18,889 bases of DNA from an uncultured Lachnospiraceae bacterium (GTDB lineage: Bacteria; Bacillota; Clostridia; Lachnospirales; Lachnospiraceae), in the NCBI GenBank assembly GCA_910577735.1, contig CAJTOO010000040.1, positions 1 through 18,889 on the forward strand. The letters run 5' to 3'. The notes beneath the pieces are model-generated. The model made no database searches. It was not told the origin of the DNA and was given only the letters and a program-made list of their open reading frames with translations. Position numbers and translations under genes: made by a program. This document shows, piece by piece, positions 7,239-14,922 of the stretch. The stretch's first letter is position 1; every line of letters begins with the position of its first letter.

Positions 7239-8666
7239 GTTTCAATTCTATTGCATTTGCTTTTTTTCTACCAGTGGTATTTGTGATATATTGGTTAATA
7301 CCGAAGAAATACCAATGGGTTTTACTTTTGATATCCAGTTATTACTTTTATATGAGTTGGAGTGCTAAGTATGTTTTTCTGATTCTGATCACAACAGGAG
7401 TGTCCTTTTTGAGTGGGCGGTTGTTGGGGGATGCGCGATTTATTAAATATAAAAAAATTGTTTTGTTCAGTTCCGTATTTGTATGTCTTGGCGTATTATT
7501 CATTTTTAAATATTATAATTTTTTTATAAGTACCTTTTGTGATTTTATGGAATTATTTTCACTGCATTTGCATCCGGTTACTTTAAATCTATTATTGCCA
7601 GTGGGAATTTCGTTCTATACATTTCAGACGCTCAGTTATGTGATAGATGTTTATCAGTGCAGGGTGCAACCGGAGAAAAATTTTGGTAAGTATGCGGCTT
7701 TTATTTCCTTTTTTCCACAGCTGGTAGCAGGTCCGGTTGAAAGAACAGAAAATTTGCTGCCTCAGATCAAGGAAGAGCATGTTTTTCAATATGAGAATGC
7801 TGTTTATGGGTTGCGACAAATGCTGTGGGGATTTTTCAAAAAAATTGTGATTGCGGATACGCTTGCATATTATGTTGATCTTGTGTATGATGACCCATTT
7901 TCCTATAGGGGGGGGGGTAATGCTGATTGTAGCAATATTCTTCTCTATTCAGATATACTGTGACTTCTCAGGTTATTCGGATATTGCGCTTGGGACAGCA
8001 CAAATGTTGGGAATCAATTTGATGACCAATTTTAAAAGCCCATATTTATCAATATCTGTTAATGAATTTTGGAGAAAATGGCATATTTCTTTATCTACGT
8101 GGTTTCGGGATTATATTTATATTCCCTTGGGTGGAAATCGTAAAGGGGTGATCAGGAAATATATAAATACGCTGGTTACGTTTTTATTGAGCGGCCTGTG
8201 GCATGGTGCTAATGTGTCGTTTCTTTTATGGGGATGCATCCATGGGTGTGGGCAGATAGTTGAAGACGTTTTTCATTTGCATCATAAGAAAAAAAATTGT
8301 TTCCTGTCTATGGCAGTTGTATTTCTATTTGTGACTTTTGCGTGGATTTTCTTTCGGGCAAATATAGTGCAGGAGGCGTTTTATGTTATTTGTCACATGT
8401 TTGATGGAATATCTGAGCCGATTGGTTATATAAGGGAGGGGTTTGCAACAGTCGGAATAAGAAGAGTGAATTATATCAGAATTGGAATATCAATATTAAC
8501 ATTACTGGTATTTGAATGGGTGAGTTTGTATAAAGATCCCTTTAAAGAGGTTTCCAGGTTACCACGAGTAATGAGGTGGGGAATCTATTATGTTATTGGC
8601 AGCATAGTGATTGTTTATTGTTTCCATAATGCAGGTGAAAAACAGTTTGTTTACTTCCAGTTCTGA
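7235..8666 (+). CDS. MBOAT O-acyltransferase, frameshifted at a poly-G tract (OFF)
   Basis: Membrane-bound O-acyltransferase of the AlgI/DltB/PatA type, which hands acyl groups (commonly acetyl) across the membrane to a glycan. With nine or twelve G at 7908-7917, ATG 7235 gives about 476 residues, the usual family length. As written, with ten G, it stops at 7963 after 242 residues. The first part is strongly hydrophobic with LPVGISFYTFQTLSYVID and VAGPVER. The second part has IQIYCDFSGYSDIA, FWRKWHISLSTWFRDYIYIP and the catalytic-histidine segment GLWHGANVSF. The tract falls at a place where homologues often carry small residues (SYxGG), so the restored protein reads naturally. The start overlaps the cytidylyltransferase stop. 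An ATG at 7214 in the same frame is possible but lies inside the upstream gene. The neighbouring SGNH protein is the expected partner. Confidence 0.88.
7908..7917 (+). repeat. Poly-G tract, 10 G, in the MBOAT gene
   Basis: Ten G at codons 225-228 of the MBOAT gene, between hydrophobic segments. Nine or twelve G join the halves. Ten G yields a membrane fragment lacking the catalytic histidine. Confidence 0.9.
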
Positions 8667-8675
8667 GGTGAGAAT

Positions 8676-9803
8676 ATGAAAAAATTTATAATTCGATTCT
8701 TATTGTTTTTAATACCATTTTATTTTGTTGGAATATTGATTTTAGGTGTTTATCATGCAGGATATGAGACAGGTGAATTTTGTGATTTTGATGAACTAAT
8801 TCAGGAGCAGAGAAAAAATCATTCTGTATTTATTGGAATGGGGTATAACGAGAATACTGCTTATTATAAGTATACAAACGTAAATTATTATCAGCCTGAA
8901 ATTATTGCATTGGGGACTTCACGCGTTATGCAGTTTCACGATACATATTTTTGCACAGGTTTTTATAATTGCGGAGGAGCAGTAGGCTGGAACTATGATG
9001 AATATTTGAATTTTATGAAAAACTTAAAATATACTCCAAAGGTTGTTATCATCGGATTGGATCAATGGGTTTTTAATCCTGCATGGAGTCAGTATTGCCT
9101 TGAATATTCGGATTATCAGCCAATTGAAATGCTTAATAGAAATAAAATGTCTATGGAAGGAAAAATGATAAAGGATTTCATAGCTGGCAAATGGAATTTT
9201 GATAACATAGATAGTTACTCCATAAATTACGGATTCAATGGTCGAGTGAGAGATAGGGGATTCCAGTGGGATGGTTCGTATTATTATGGGGATGTTTATC
9301 GCAGCCCGGAAGATAATAAGGATTATATGTTTGCAGATACTTTTGCACGGATTGATGGGGGATATGGAAAATTTGAGTGGGGAGAGCACATTGACAAGCA
9401 GACATGTGAGTATCTGATAGCTTTGTTGGAATACTGCTATGAAGAAGGAATAGAGGTAGTTGGATTTACGCCACCATTTGCTCCAAGTGTCAATGACAGA
9501 ATGGCAGCCAGTAGCAATTATGGGTATTTGAGTGAGATTAGTCCAAGATGCAGGGAGATTTTTGGTGAATATGGCTATGAATATTTTGATTATACTGATG
9601 TGAGGGAATTGGGGCTGGATGATGCCTGTTTTATAGATGGGTTCCATGGTGGAGAAGTAGTATATGCCTGTTTGGTGAGGAATATGACGACACAGGGAAG
9701 TTGTCTGCAAAAATACGTAGATGTAAAAATATTGGATAGTCTGCTGGATCATCCTTATAATCATTTGATGTTGTATGATTTTATTCACAGAGGTGAAGTA
9801 TGA
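8676..9803 (+). CDS. SGNH-type O-acylation partner of the MBOAT protein (membrane-anchored)
   Basis: A 375-residue protein with an N-terminal membrane anchor (residues about 5-27, after MKK) and an extracytoplasmic domain. It carries SGNH-hydrolase-like elements: block I GTSR with the putative nucleophile S82, a glycine pair in FYNCGGAVGW, and a C-terminal D321-x-x-H324 pair in FIDGFHGGE. Proteins of this kind (AlgJ/AlgX, PatB and DltD-like) accept the acyl group exported by an MBOAT protein and pass it to the polysaccharide. It starts 9 bases after the MBOAT stop, behind GAGGTGAG, and ends in an ATGA overlap with the ABC transporter. There is no long G tract, so only the membrane acyl donor would switch. 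The exact acyl group and acceptor are not visible. Confidence 0.75.
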   Translation: MKKFIIRFLLFLIPFYFVGILILGVYHAGYETGEFCDFDELIQEQRKNHSVFIGMGYNENTAYYKYTNVNYYQPEIIALGTSRVMQFHDTYFCTGFYNCGGAVGWNYDEYLNFMKNLKYTPKVVIIGLDQWVFNPAWSQYCLEYSDYQPIEMLNRNKMSMEGKMIKDFIAGKWNFDNIDSYSINYGFNGRVRDRGFQWDGSYYYGDVYRSPEDNKDYMFADTFARIDGGYGKFEWGEHIDKQTCEYLIALLEYCYEEGIEVVGFTPPFAPSVNDRMAASSNYGYLSEISPRCREIFGEYGYEYFDYTDVRELGLDDACFIDGFHGGEVVYACLVRNMTTQGSCLQKYVDVKILDSLLDHPYNHLMLYDFIHRGEV

Positions 9804-11590
9804 AGAAATTGATGGGATCATTTAAGAAAATTGGTGTACAGCTTAATTATGTATTAAATAGGGAGCAAAAGCGGGGGGCGGTCATCATATTATTTTGTAT
9901 GCTGATAAGTTCTGGCATGGAATTGCTGGGAGTTTCAACGATATATCCATTTTTGCAGATGATATTAGACGCAGATAGCATACAGGATAAATGGTATATA
10001 GAATGTATAAGAGCCTTATTTCCGGAAATATCGATGCAATTAATATTGGTTGTCATGGGGCTTATAATTATGGTGATTTATATTTTAAAAAATCTGCTCC
10101 TGTTGCTCAGTAATTATGTGCAGAACACGTATGCGGCGAAAATGCGCCAGGAAAATTCAGTCAGTGTTTTGGACGCATATTTAAGAAGACCGTATGAATT
10201 TTTTTTGAACACAAACAGCAGTATTATCCGGAGGGGCATTGGATCAGATATTTACGGACTTTATCAGATTCTGCTGTGTTGTTTTACGATGTTGGCAGAG
10301 ATGTTGAATGTGATTCTTATAGGGGTGTTCTTACTTGTAACAGACCCACTTATTACGATGGGAGCGATGATTCTGGCATTTTTGTGTTTTCTGATTATTT
10401 TCGTCGGATTGAAAGGGAAGATGAAGCGGGCTGGGCAGGATATGAGACAGGCCGTTGCACTAAAAGAGCAGTACAGCTATCAGGCAATTATGGGTGTGAA
10501 AGAGATTACTGTACTGGATAGGAGAAAAGAATTTATTGATCAATTTAAAATTGCAGCAGAGAAGGAAGAAAGGTTAACAGCATTCAATGGATTTATTACA
10601 ACTTGCCCTGACCGGATTTTAGAGGGAGTGTGTATTGCGGGATTTATGGGGATTGCGTGTATTAGAATAATGATTGGAACAAATCTGAATACCTTTGTGC
10701 CTGTGCTGGGTACTTTTGCCGTTGGCGCATTTAGAATTTTGCCTTCAATTTCAAAGATATCCTCTCGGTTAAATGCGATTGCCTTTTACAGACCATGTTT
10801 ACAAAGCACATATGATAATTTAAAAGAAATTAATGAGTATGATGAACAGTATATGCCAACATTGCAGCAAGAACACATATCTCTGGAAAAGGAGATATCT
10901 TTTCAAAATTGTCTAGAAATTAGAAACATCTCCTGGAAATATTTAAATGCAAAGAATAACGTTTTACAGAATTTGTCTCTTACTATTCATAAGGGAGAAT
11001 CTGTTGCTTTTATTGGTGCTTCTGGTGCGGGCAAGACGACATTAGCAGATGTCATTATGGGACTTTTGGAACCACAGTCCGGTGCTGTGGAAGTAGATGG
11101 AACAGACATTTTTTCCATACCACATCAATGGGCAAGAACAATCGGTTATGTACCTCAGTCGGTTTTTTTGATTGATGATACTGTAAGAGGCAATGTAGCT
11201 TTTGGCTTGAAAGAGGAGAATGTTTTTGATGATAAGATATGGGCAGCACTGGAAGAGGCTCAACTAAAAGAATTTATAGAGAGTCTACCACTTGGGCTTG
11301 ATACGATTGTAGGTGAACGTGGGGTGAAATTCTCAGGTGGCCAGCGTCAGAGAATCGCGATTGCCAGAGCTTTATATGAGAACCCAGACATTTTGGTTCT
11401 GGATGAGGCGACAGCAGCATTGGACACAGAAACTGAAAATGCTGTGATGGAGTCTATTGACGCGCTTCAGGGATTTAAGACATTGATTATCGTAGCACAT
11501 AGACTGACCACAATCAGAAATTGTGACAAAATATATGAGATTAAGGATGGTATTGCGGTAGAAAGAAGCAAAGCAGATGTATTCGGTTGA
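9800..11590 (+). CDS. ABC exporter/flippase (fused membrane and ATPase domains, PglK/MsbA-like)
   Basis: A 596-residue half-transporter. Residues about 25-320 hold hydrophobic segments of a type I exporter membrane domain. Residues about 370-590 are the ATPase: Walker A GASGAGKTT (406-414), Q-loop in YVPQSVFL, signature FSGGQRQR (F511 onward), Walker B ILVLDEATAALD with D535 and E536, and switch H567 in IVAHRL. In a glycan locus such a protein most likely flips a lipid-linked oligosaccharide or precursor across the membrane, like PglK; this is inference from context, as drug exporters share the fold. Start ATG 9800 overlaps the SGNH gene stop by four bases. A G6 run at 9873-9878 near the start is too short to call a contingency tract. 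Last gene of the tightly packed series. Confidence 0.88.
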   Translation: MKKLMGSFKKIGVQLNYVLNREQKRGAVIILFCMLISSGMELLGVSTIYPFLQMILDADSIQDKWYIECIRALFPEISMQLILVVMGLIIMVIYILKNLLLLLSNYVQNTYAAKMRQENSVSVLDAYLRRPYEFFLNTNSSIIRRGIGSDIYGLYQILLCCFTMLAEMLNVILIGVFLLVTDPLITMGAMILAFLCFLIIFVGLKGKMKRAGQDMRQAVALKEQYSYQAIMGVKEITVLDRRKEFIDQFKIAAEKEERLTAFNGFITTCPDRILEGVCIAGFMGIACIRIMIGTNLNTFVPVLGTFAVGAFRILPSISKISSRLNAIAFYRPCLQSTYDNLKEINEYDEQYMPTLQQEHISLEKEISFQNCLEIRNISWKYLNAKNNVLQNLSLTIHKGESVAFIGASGAGKTTLADVIMGLLEPQSGAVEVDGTDIFSIPHQWARTIGYVPQSVFLIDDTVRGNVAFGLKEENVFDDKIWAALEEAQLKEFIESLPLGLDTIVGERGVKFSGGQRQRIAIARALYENPDILVLDEATAALDTETENAVMESIDALQGFKTLIIVAHRLTTIRNCDKIYEIKDGIAVERSKADVFG

Positions 11591-11677
11591 TTCAGCTAAC
11601 AGCTTTATGAGTGTTTGGGTCTTGTATTAGGGTGTCGTATGAAAATGCAATACAGTGGAAGGAGTATGGATTCATAA

Positions 11678-12391
11678 ATGATTAAATTGACATTAGGGAG
11701 TTGCCCATGCTGTAAAAGAAGGACAATATTTGTAGCAACAAACTATTGGTTTCGTGATTATTACCGGTGCCTATGGTGCTGGTCAATACCTCGTCAAAGA
11801 GCGCTTATGAATGTGTTAAAGGAGAAACGGTCAGAATATAGAAAGTTAAAAATACATGAATGTTCTCCGGGGAGAGCAACTCGCAGACAGTTGACAAAGG
11901 AGTGTGAAGATTATACTTTTTCCTTTTTTTATGATAGCAATTCTTTGGGAAAGGTCATGGAGAATGGTGCAAGTAATCAGAATCTTGAGAACATGACATT
12001 TGAGGATAATACGTTTGACATATTTATCACACAGGATGTCATGGAGCATATAAATAATCCATCAAAGGCATTTTCTGAAATCGCGAGGGTTTTAAAACCT
12101 GGTGGGGTGCATATTTTCACAACCCCATTGTATCATTTTCAGAAAAGCAGACCAAGAATAGAGATACAAGAAGCGGAGATTATCAATGTGCTTCCCGCTA
12201 TTTATCATGGAGACCCAATCAATGCGGATGGATGCTTGGTTACGTATGACTGGGGATATGATATAGCAGAGTTTATCGAGCAGGCATCTGGGATGAAATC
12301 AGAAATAATTGAATTTCCCAAGTCTAAATTTACTTATCGGCATGGACTGGATGCAGACTTTTTGGAGGTCATCGTGTCATATAAAGAATAA
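11678..12391 (+). CDS. Zinc-ribbon class I SAM methyltransferase with unusual motif I
   Basis: A 237-residue protein. An N-terminal zinc ribbon is formed by C9/C12 and C31/C34 (SCPCCK and RCLWC). The SAM-fold part shows the type-11 methyltransferase pattern NTFDIFITQDVMEHINNPSKAF and EIARVLKPGGVHIFTTP. The expected motif I glycine-rich loop is replaced by IHECSPGRATRR at about residues 59-70, so SAM binding may differ or the enzyme may be divergent. The likely role is sugar methylation. The gene starts 87 bases after the ABC transporter; GGAAGGAG lies about 13 bases upstream of ATG 11678, slightly long spacing. The gap holds no clear terminator, so it may still be cotranscribed. No long G tract, unlike the first zinc-ribbon methyltransferase. 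Confidence 0.75.
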   Translation: MIKLTLGSCPCCKRRTIFVATNYWFRDYYRCLWCWSIPRQRALMNVLKEKRSEYRKLKIHECSPGRATRRQLTKECEDYTFSFFYDSNSLGKVMENGASNQNLENMTFEDNTFDIFITQDVMEHINNPSKAFSEIARVLKPGGVHIFTTPLYHFQKSRPRIEIQEAEIINVLPAIYHGDPINADGCLVTYDWGYDIAEFIEQASGMKSEIIEFPKSKFTYRHGLDADFLEVIVSYKE

Positions 12392-12415
12392 GGCTGACTG
12401 AAAGTTTCAAGACAT

Positions 12416-13359
12416 TCAACAAACTAGATTTTTGCCGTCTATTTTGGAAATTGAAATAGATATTAATAATGATAATAGAAAGATTATAAAACATAATAGT
12501 AGCCCATGTCCAAATAGATTGAGTTCTGTCAGTCTATTTCCAACATAGATATGGGCGCAATATATACCCAATGTATAATTGGATATTATTTTAATGATTA
12601 TATTTTTCTTAATCTTAAGTGAATAAAACAGAATGAATATGAGTAGGGCTATTATAAATATTTTCACACCCTGATAACCCATACCTAAACATTTGTTTGT
12701 ATTGGGGGGGGGGGAATATAAGTAGAGATACATATAATAGAACAGATAATAGGAGTATGCTTTAAATTTATTTTATTTAATAATTCTTTATGCTGGAAGA
12801 ACAGGATTCCTATAATGGCATATGGTAAAATCTCAATAATCCTGCCGATGGATCCGTTTATTTGTACTATGGTGTTAGCAAATAAGTAATAATTAATCCC
12901 TGTATATTGCAGCACAAAACAAATAATTAAGACTACACCCATAAACAGATTGATCTTATTATGCGATATATGTAAGTGATAGAAGATAAATAGAAGAATT
13001 GTTATTATTATCTGTACGGATAAAAACCATAAAACACCATTAATTTCCCGGCCTAAACTTAGTTGCCATAAAAGATCCTTGATTCCAACGTTATCCGCAA
13101 TCGTAAAATAGAAAATACCCCACAACCACATAGGCATGATAAGCCTTATGATACGTTTCCTTAGTTTGGTGATATTGCCGTTCATTATTAATTCAGCAGA
13201 GAAGAAAAAAGATATGATGATAAAGCAGGGTACAGCCAATAAAGTTAATAAATCTATATAATAAAAATGTGAAGATGCGCGATAGAAATGTCGCATAATA
13301 ACATCGAAACAACATAAAATTTTTAATAATGCCAAACTATAATTATATTCTTTTTCCAT
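12416..13359 (-). CDS. Acyltransferase-3 family membrane protein, frameshifted at a poly-C tract (OFF)
   Basis: Multi-pass membrane O-acyltransferase (OafA/acyltransferase-3 family) on the minus strand. From ATG at 13359-13357 the N-terminal half reads LALLKILCCFDVIMRHF with the family's typical histidine in the first helix, then VPCFIIISFFF. As written, the coding strand has eleven C at 12714-12704 and stops at 12685 after 224 residues. With nine or twelve C it continues to the stop at 12418-12416 as about 313 residues with three or four more hydrophobic helices, a normal family length. No clear Shine-Dalgarno is seen before the start. It is the only gene on this strand and looks more AT-rich than its neighbours, suggesting an inserted cassette. 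Likely reaction: transfer of acetyl or another short acyl group to a surface sugar, under phase control. Confidence 0.85.
12704..12714 (-). repeat. Poly-C (coding strand) tract, 11 bases, in the acyltransferase-3 gene
   Basis: Eleven G on the plus strand, read as eleven C encoding prolines in the minus-strand gene. The N-terminal frame and the C-terminal frame are one base apart across the run; nine or twelve would join them. Confidence 0.9.
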
Positions 13360-13621
13360 TTTTAGTACGTATGATATTTAGTATGTAGATACCAGACTTC
13401 CTTTTCTTCATAATCGTTATCGTATCCGATATACTTACGATGTTTTCTGCTTCTTTGAGAATAGATATATATTTTAATGTTTCACTTCATCTATTTTATT
13501 TGGTGAATCATCATAATAGATTTTATCATCATTTATTAAAATTTTCCATAATAAGATAAAAGGAGTAAAGGCAGGAAACACATTTGATTTCTATTATTGC
13601 GTTAAAAGGAGAACAAACAAT
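13360..13621. other. Divergent intergenic region
   Basis: A 262-base AT-rich gap between the minus-strand acyltransferase and the plus-strand glycosyltransferase. It must hold the promoter for the former and perhaps one for the latter. Several TA-rich boxes occur (for example CATAAT at 13512 and 13547), but none has a convincing partner box at 17 bases, so I do not place a promoter. AAAGGAG at 13605-13611 is the ribosome binding site of the downstream gene. No RNA gene or strong hairpin is seen. Confidence 0.4.
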
Positions 13622-14734
13622 ATGAAACTTGTATTAATTGGTCCGGTGTATCCGTATAAAGGCGGTATAGCGCATTATACCAGTTTGTTATGCAGCGCAT
13701 TGAGAAAGAAACATGAGGTAAAGATGGTCTCATATAAGATGCAATATCCGAAAATTCTTTATAAAAAGGAGCAAAGGAATTTTGATGATGCCAGATTTAA
13801 AGTGGCTGATACAAAATATTGGATCAACACTGCGAATCCTTTTAATATATTGTCTGTGGCAAGGAAAATCAAAATGCTTCAACCGGATGCCGTTATCATA
13901 CAGTGGTGGCATCCATATTTTGCGCCATGTTACTATATACTGTGTAAAGCATTGAAAAGGATACCAGTTATGTTTGTATGTCATAATGTGTTCCCTCATG
14001 AAAGATTTCCACTGGATAAATTTTTGAGCCGAATGGTCTTAAAATCAGGCAGTAGTTATATTGTACAATCTCATATGGATGAAGGGGATTTGTTGACTAT
14101 AAAGCAGGAAGCGATATATAAGGTGACGCCACATCCTACTTATAACGCGTTCAGGATACAGAATATGAATAAAAAGACAGCCAGAGAACTTCTGCAGATT
14201 CCGAAGGAAATTCCAGTATTGTTGTTTTTTGGCTTTGTAAGGCCATATAAAGGGTTGCAGTATCTTTTGGATGCAATGGAATTGATTAAGACCAGGATGC
14301 CAGAGGCACAATTGTGGATAGTCGGGGATTTTGGGGAGGACAAGCAGAGCTACTTTGAACAAGTCAGGAAATTGGGCGATAGTGTAGTATTGGTGGAAGG
14401 TTATATTGCAGATCAGGAAGTAGAAAAATATTTTATGGCCTGTGATGTGGTAGTGCTCCCTTATATTTCTGCAACACAAAGTGGAATTGTACAGATGGCA
14501 TTTGGGTTTGAAAAACCGGTGATTGTAACGGAGGTTGGCGGCCTTCCTGATGTGGTTGAAGATAGAAAGACCGGATATGTGGTTGAGAGTAAAAATGCGG
14601 AAGCGATTGCAAAAGCGGTTTTCAGGTTTTATGGAGAGGACAATAATATTGATTGGGAGAAAAATATTCAAGATAGTGCAGGACAATTTTCGTGGGATGT
14701 TATGGTGGAGCGGATTGAGGATATGCTTGGATAA
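13622..14734 (+). CDS. Glycosyltransferase family 4 protein
   Basis: A 370-residue GT-B glycosyltransferase. The N-terminal domain begins MKLVLIGPVYPYKGGIAHYT, with the glycine-rich loop typical of GT4. The C-terminal Rossmann domain has VLLFFGFVRPYKGLQYLLDA, LWIVGDFGED and the donor-binding segment FEKPVIVTEVGGLPDVVED with the family's acidic residues, followed by KTGYVVES. It would transfer a sugar from a nucleotide donor to the growing lipid-linked glycan at the inner face of the membrane. The start follows AAAGGAG with good spacing. It lies after a 262-base gap and so may begin its own transcript. It has no long G tract, fitting a backbone role. Donor and acceptor cannot be read from the sequence. 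Confidence 0.9.
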   Translation: MKLVLIGPVYPYKGGIAHYTSLLCSALRKKHEVKMVSYKMQYPKILYKKEQRNFDDARFKVADTKYWINTANPFNILSVARKIKMLQPDAVIIQWWHPYFAPCYYILCKALKRIPVMFVCHNVFPHERFPLDKFLSRMVLKSGSSYIVQSHMDEGDLLTIKQEAIYKVTPHPTYNAFRIQNMNKKTARELLQIPKEIPVLLFFGFVRPYKGLQYLLDAMELIKTRMPEAQLWIVGDFGEDKQSYFEQVRKLGDSVVLVEGYIADQEVEKYFMACDVVVLPYISATQSGIVQMAFGFEKPVIVTEVGGLPDVVEDRKTGYVVESKNAEAIAKAVFRFYGEDNNIDWEKNIQDSAGQFSWDVMVERIEDMLG

Positions 14735-14796
14735 GGAATGCGAATAGGTTTTAAATAAAGCAGTGTCATTAGCAGTACGCTTACTTGTGAATTATA

Positions 14797-14825
14797 TAGA
14801 AAATATGGTTTAAAGGTGTTACAAT
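14797..14825 (+). promoter_or_regulatory. Candidate extended -10 promoter for the GHKL/PRTase gene
   Basis: TAGAAA (14797-14802), a 17-base spacer ending in TGT, and TACAAT (14820-14825). The -10 box matches five of six consensus bases and carries the extended TGn element; the -35 box matches four of six. Transcription would begin near 14832, about 90 bases before the start codon. Found by eye. Confidence 0.35.
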
Positions 14826-14839
14826 ACTATTATGTCGAA

Positions 14840-14866
14840 AATTGTAGTAAACTGAACGCTACAATT
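14840..14866 (+). repeat. Inverted repeat in the leader of the GHKL/PRTase gene
   Basis: Arms AATTGTAG (14840-14847) and CTACAATT (14859-14866) are perfectly complementary over 8 bp with an 11-base spacer. It lies just after the predicted transcription start and before the ribosome binding site, so it could be an operator. Only two of eight pairs are G-C, so it would be a weak terminator for the upstream glycosyltransferase gene. Confidence 0.4.
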
Positions 14867-14922
14867 ATTTTAAATAGTTTTGGAACAGTGTATTGAAACA
14901 TGGAGAGGAAAGCGAACTTAAA

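Noticed and set aside
7851..8666. Separate second MBOAT gene starting at 7851
   Set aside because: The segment 7851-7907 is an overlapping frame of the first half; the two halves join into one standard-length MBOAT protein at the ten-G tract.
9024..9821. Minus-strand open frame of 265 codons opposite the SGNH gene
   Set aside because: It lies wholly opposite a well-supported plus-strand gene with recognisable motifs, has low-complexity Ile/Ser/His-rich composition typical of an antisense shadow and no recognisable domain.
51..13359. Treating the four frameshifted genes as decayed pseudogenes
   Set aside because: Each has a single one-base frame difference located exactly at a G run and no other stop or frameshift; this fits reversible switching rather than decay.
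12392..13621. Invertible DNA cassette around the minus-strand gene
   Set aside because: No matching inverted repeats were seen at the two flanks and no recombinase gene is nearby.
14045..14686. Minus-strand open frame of 213 codons opposite the GT4 gene
   Set aside because: Antisense shadow of a clear glycosyltransferase; no domain and no ribosome binding site.
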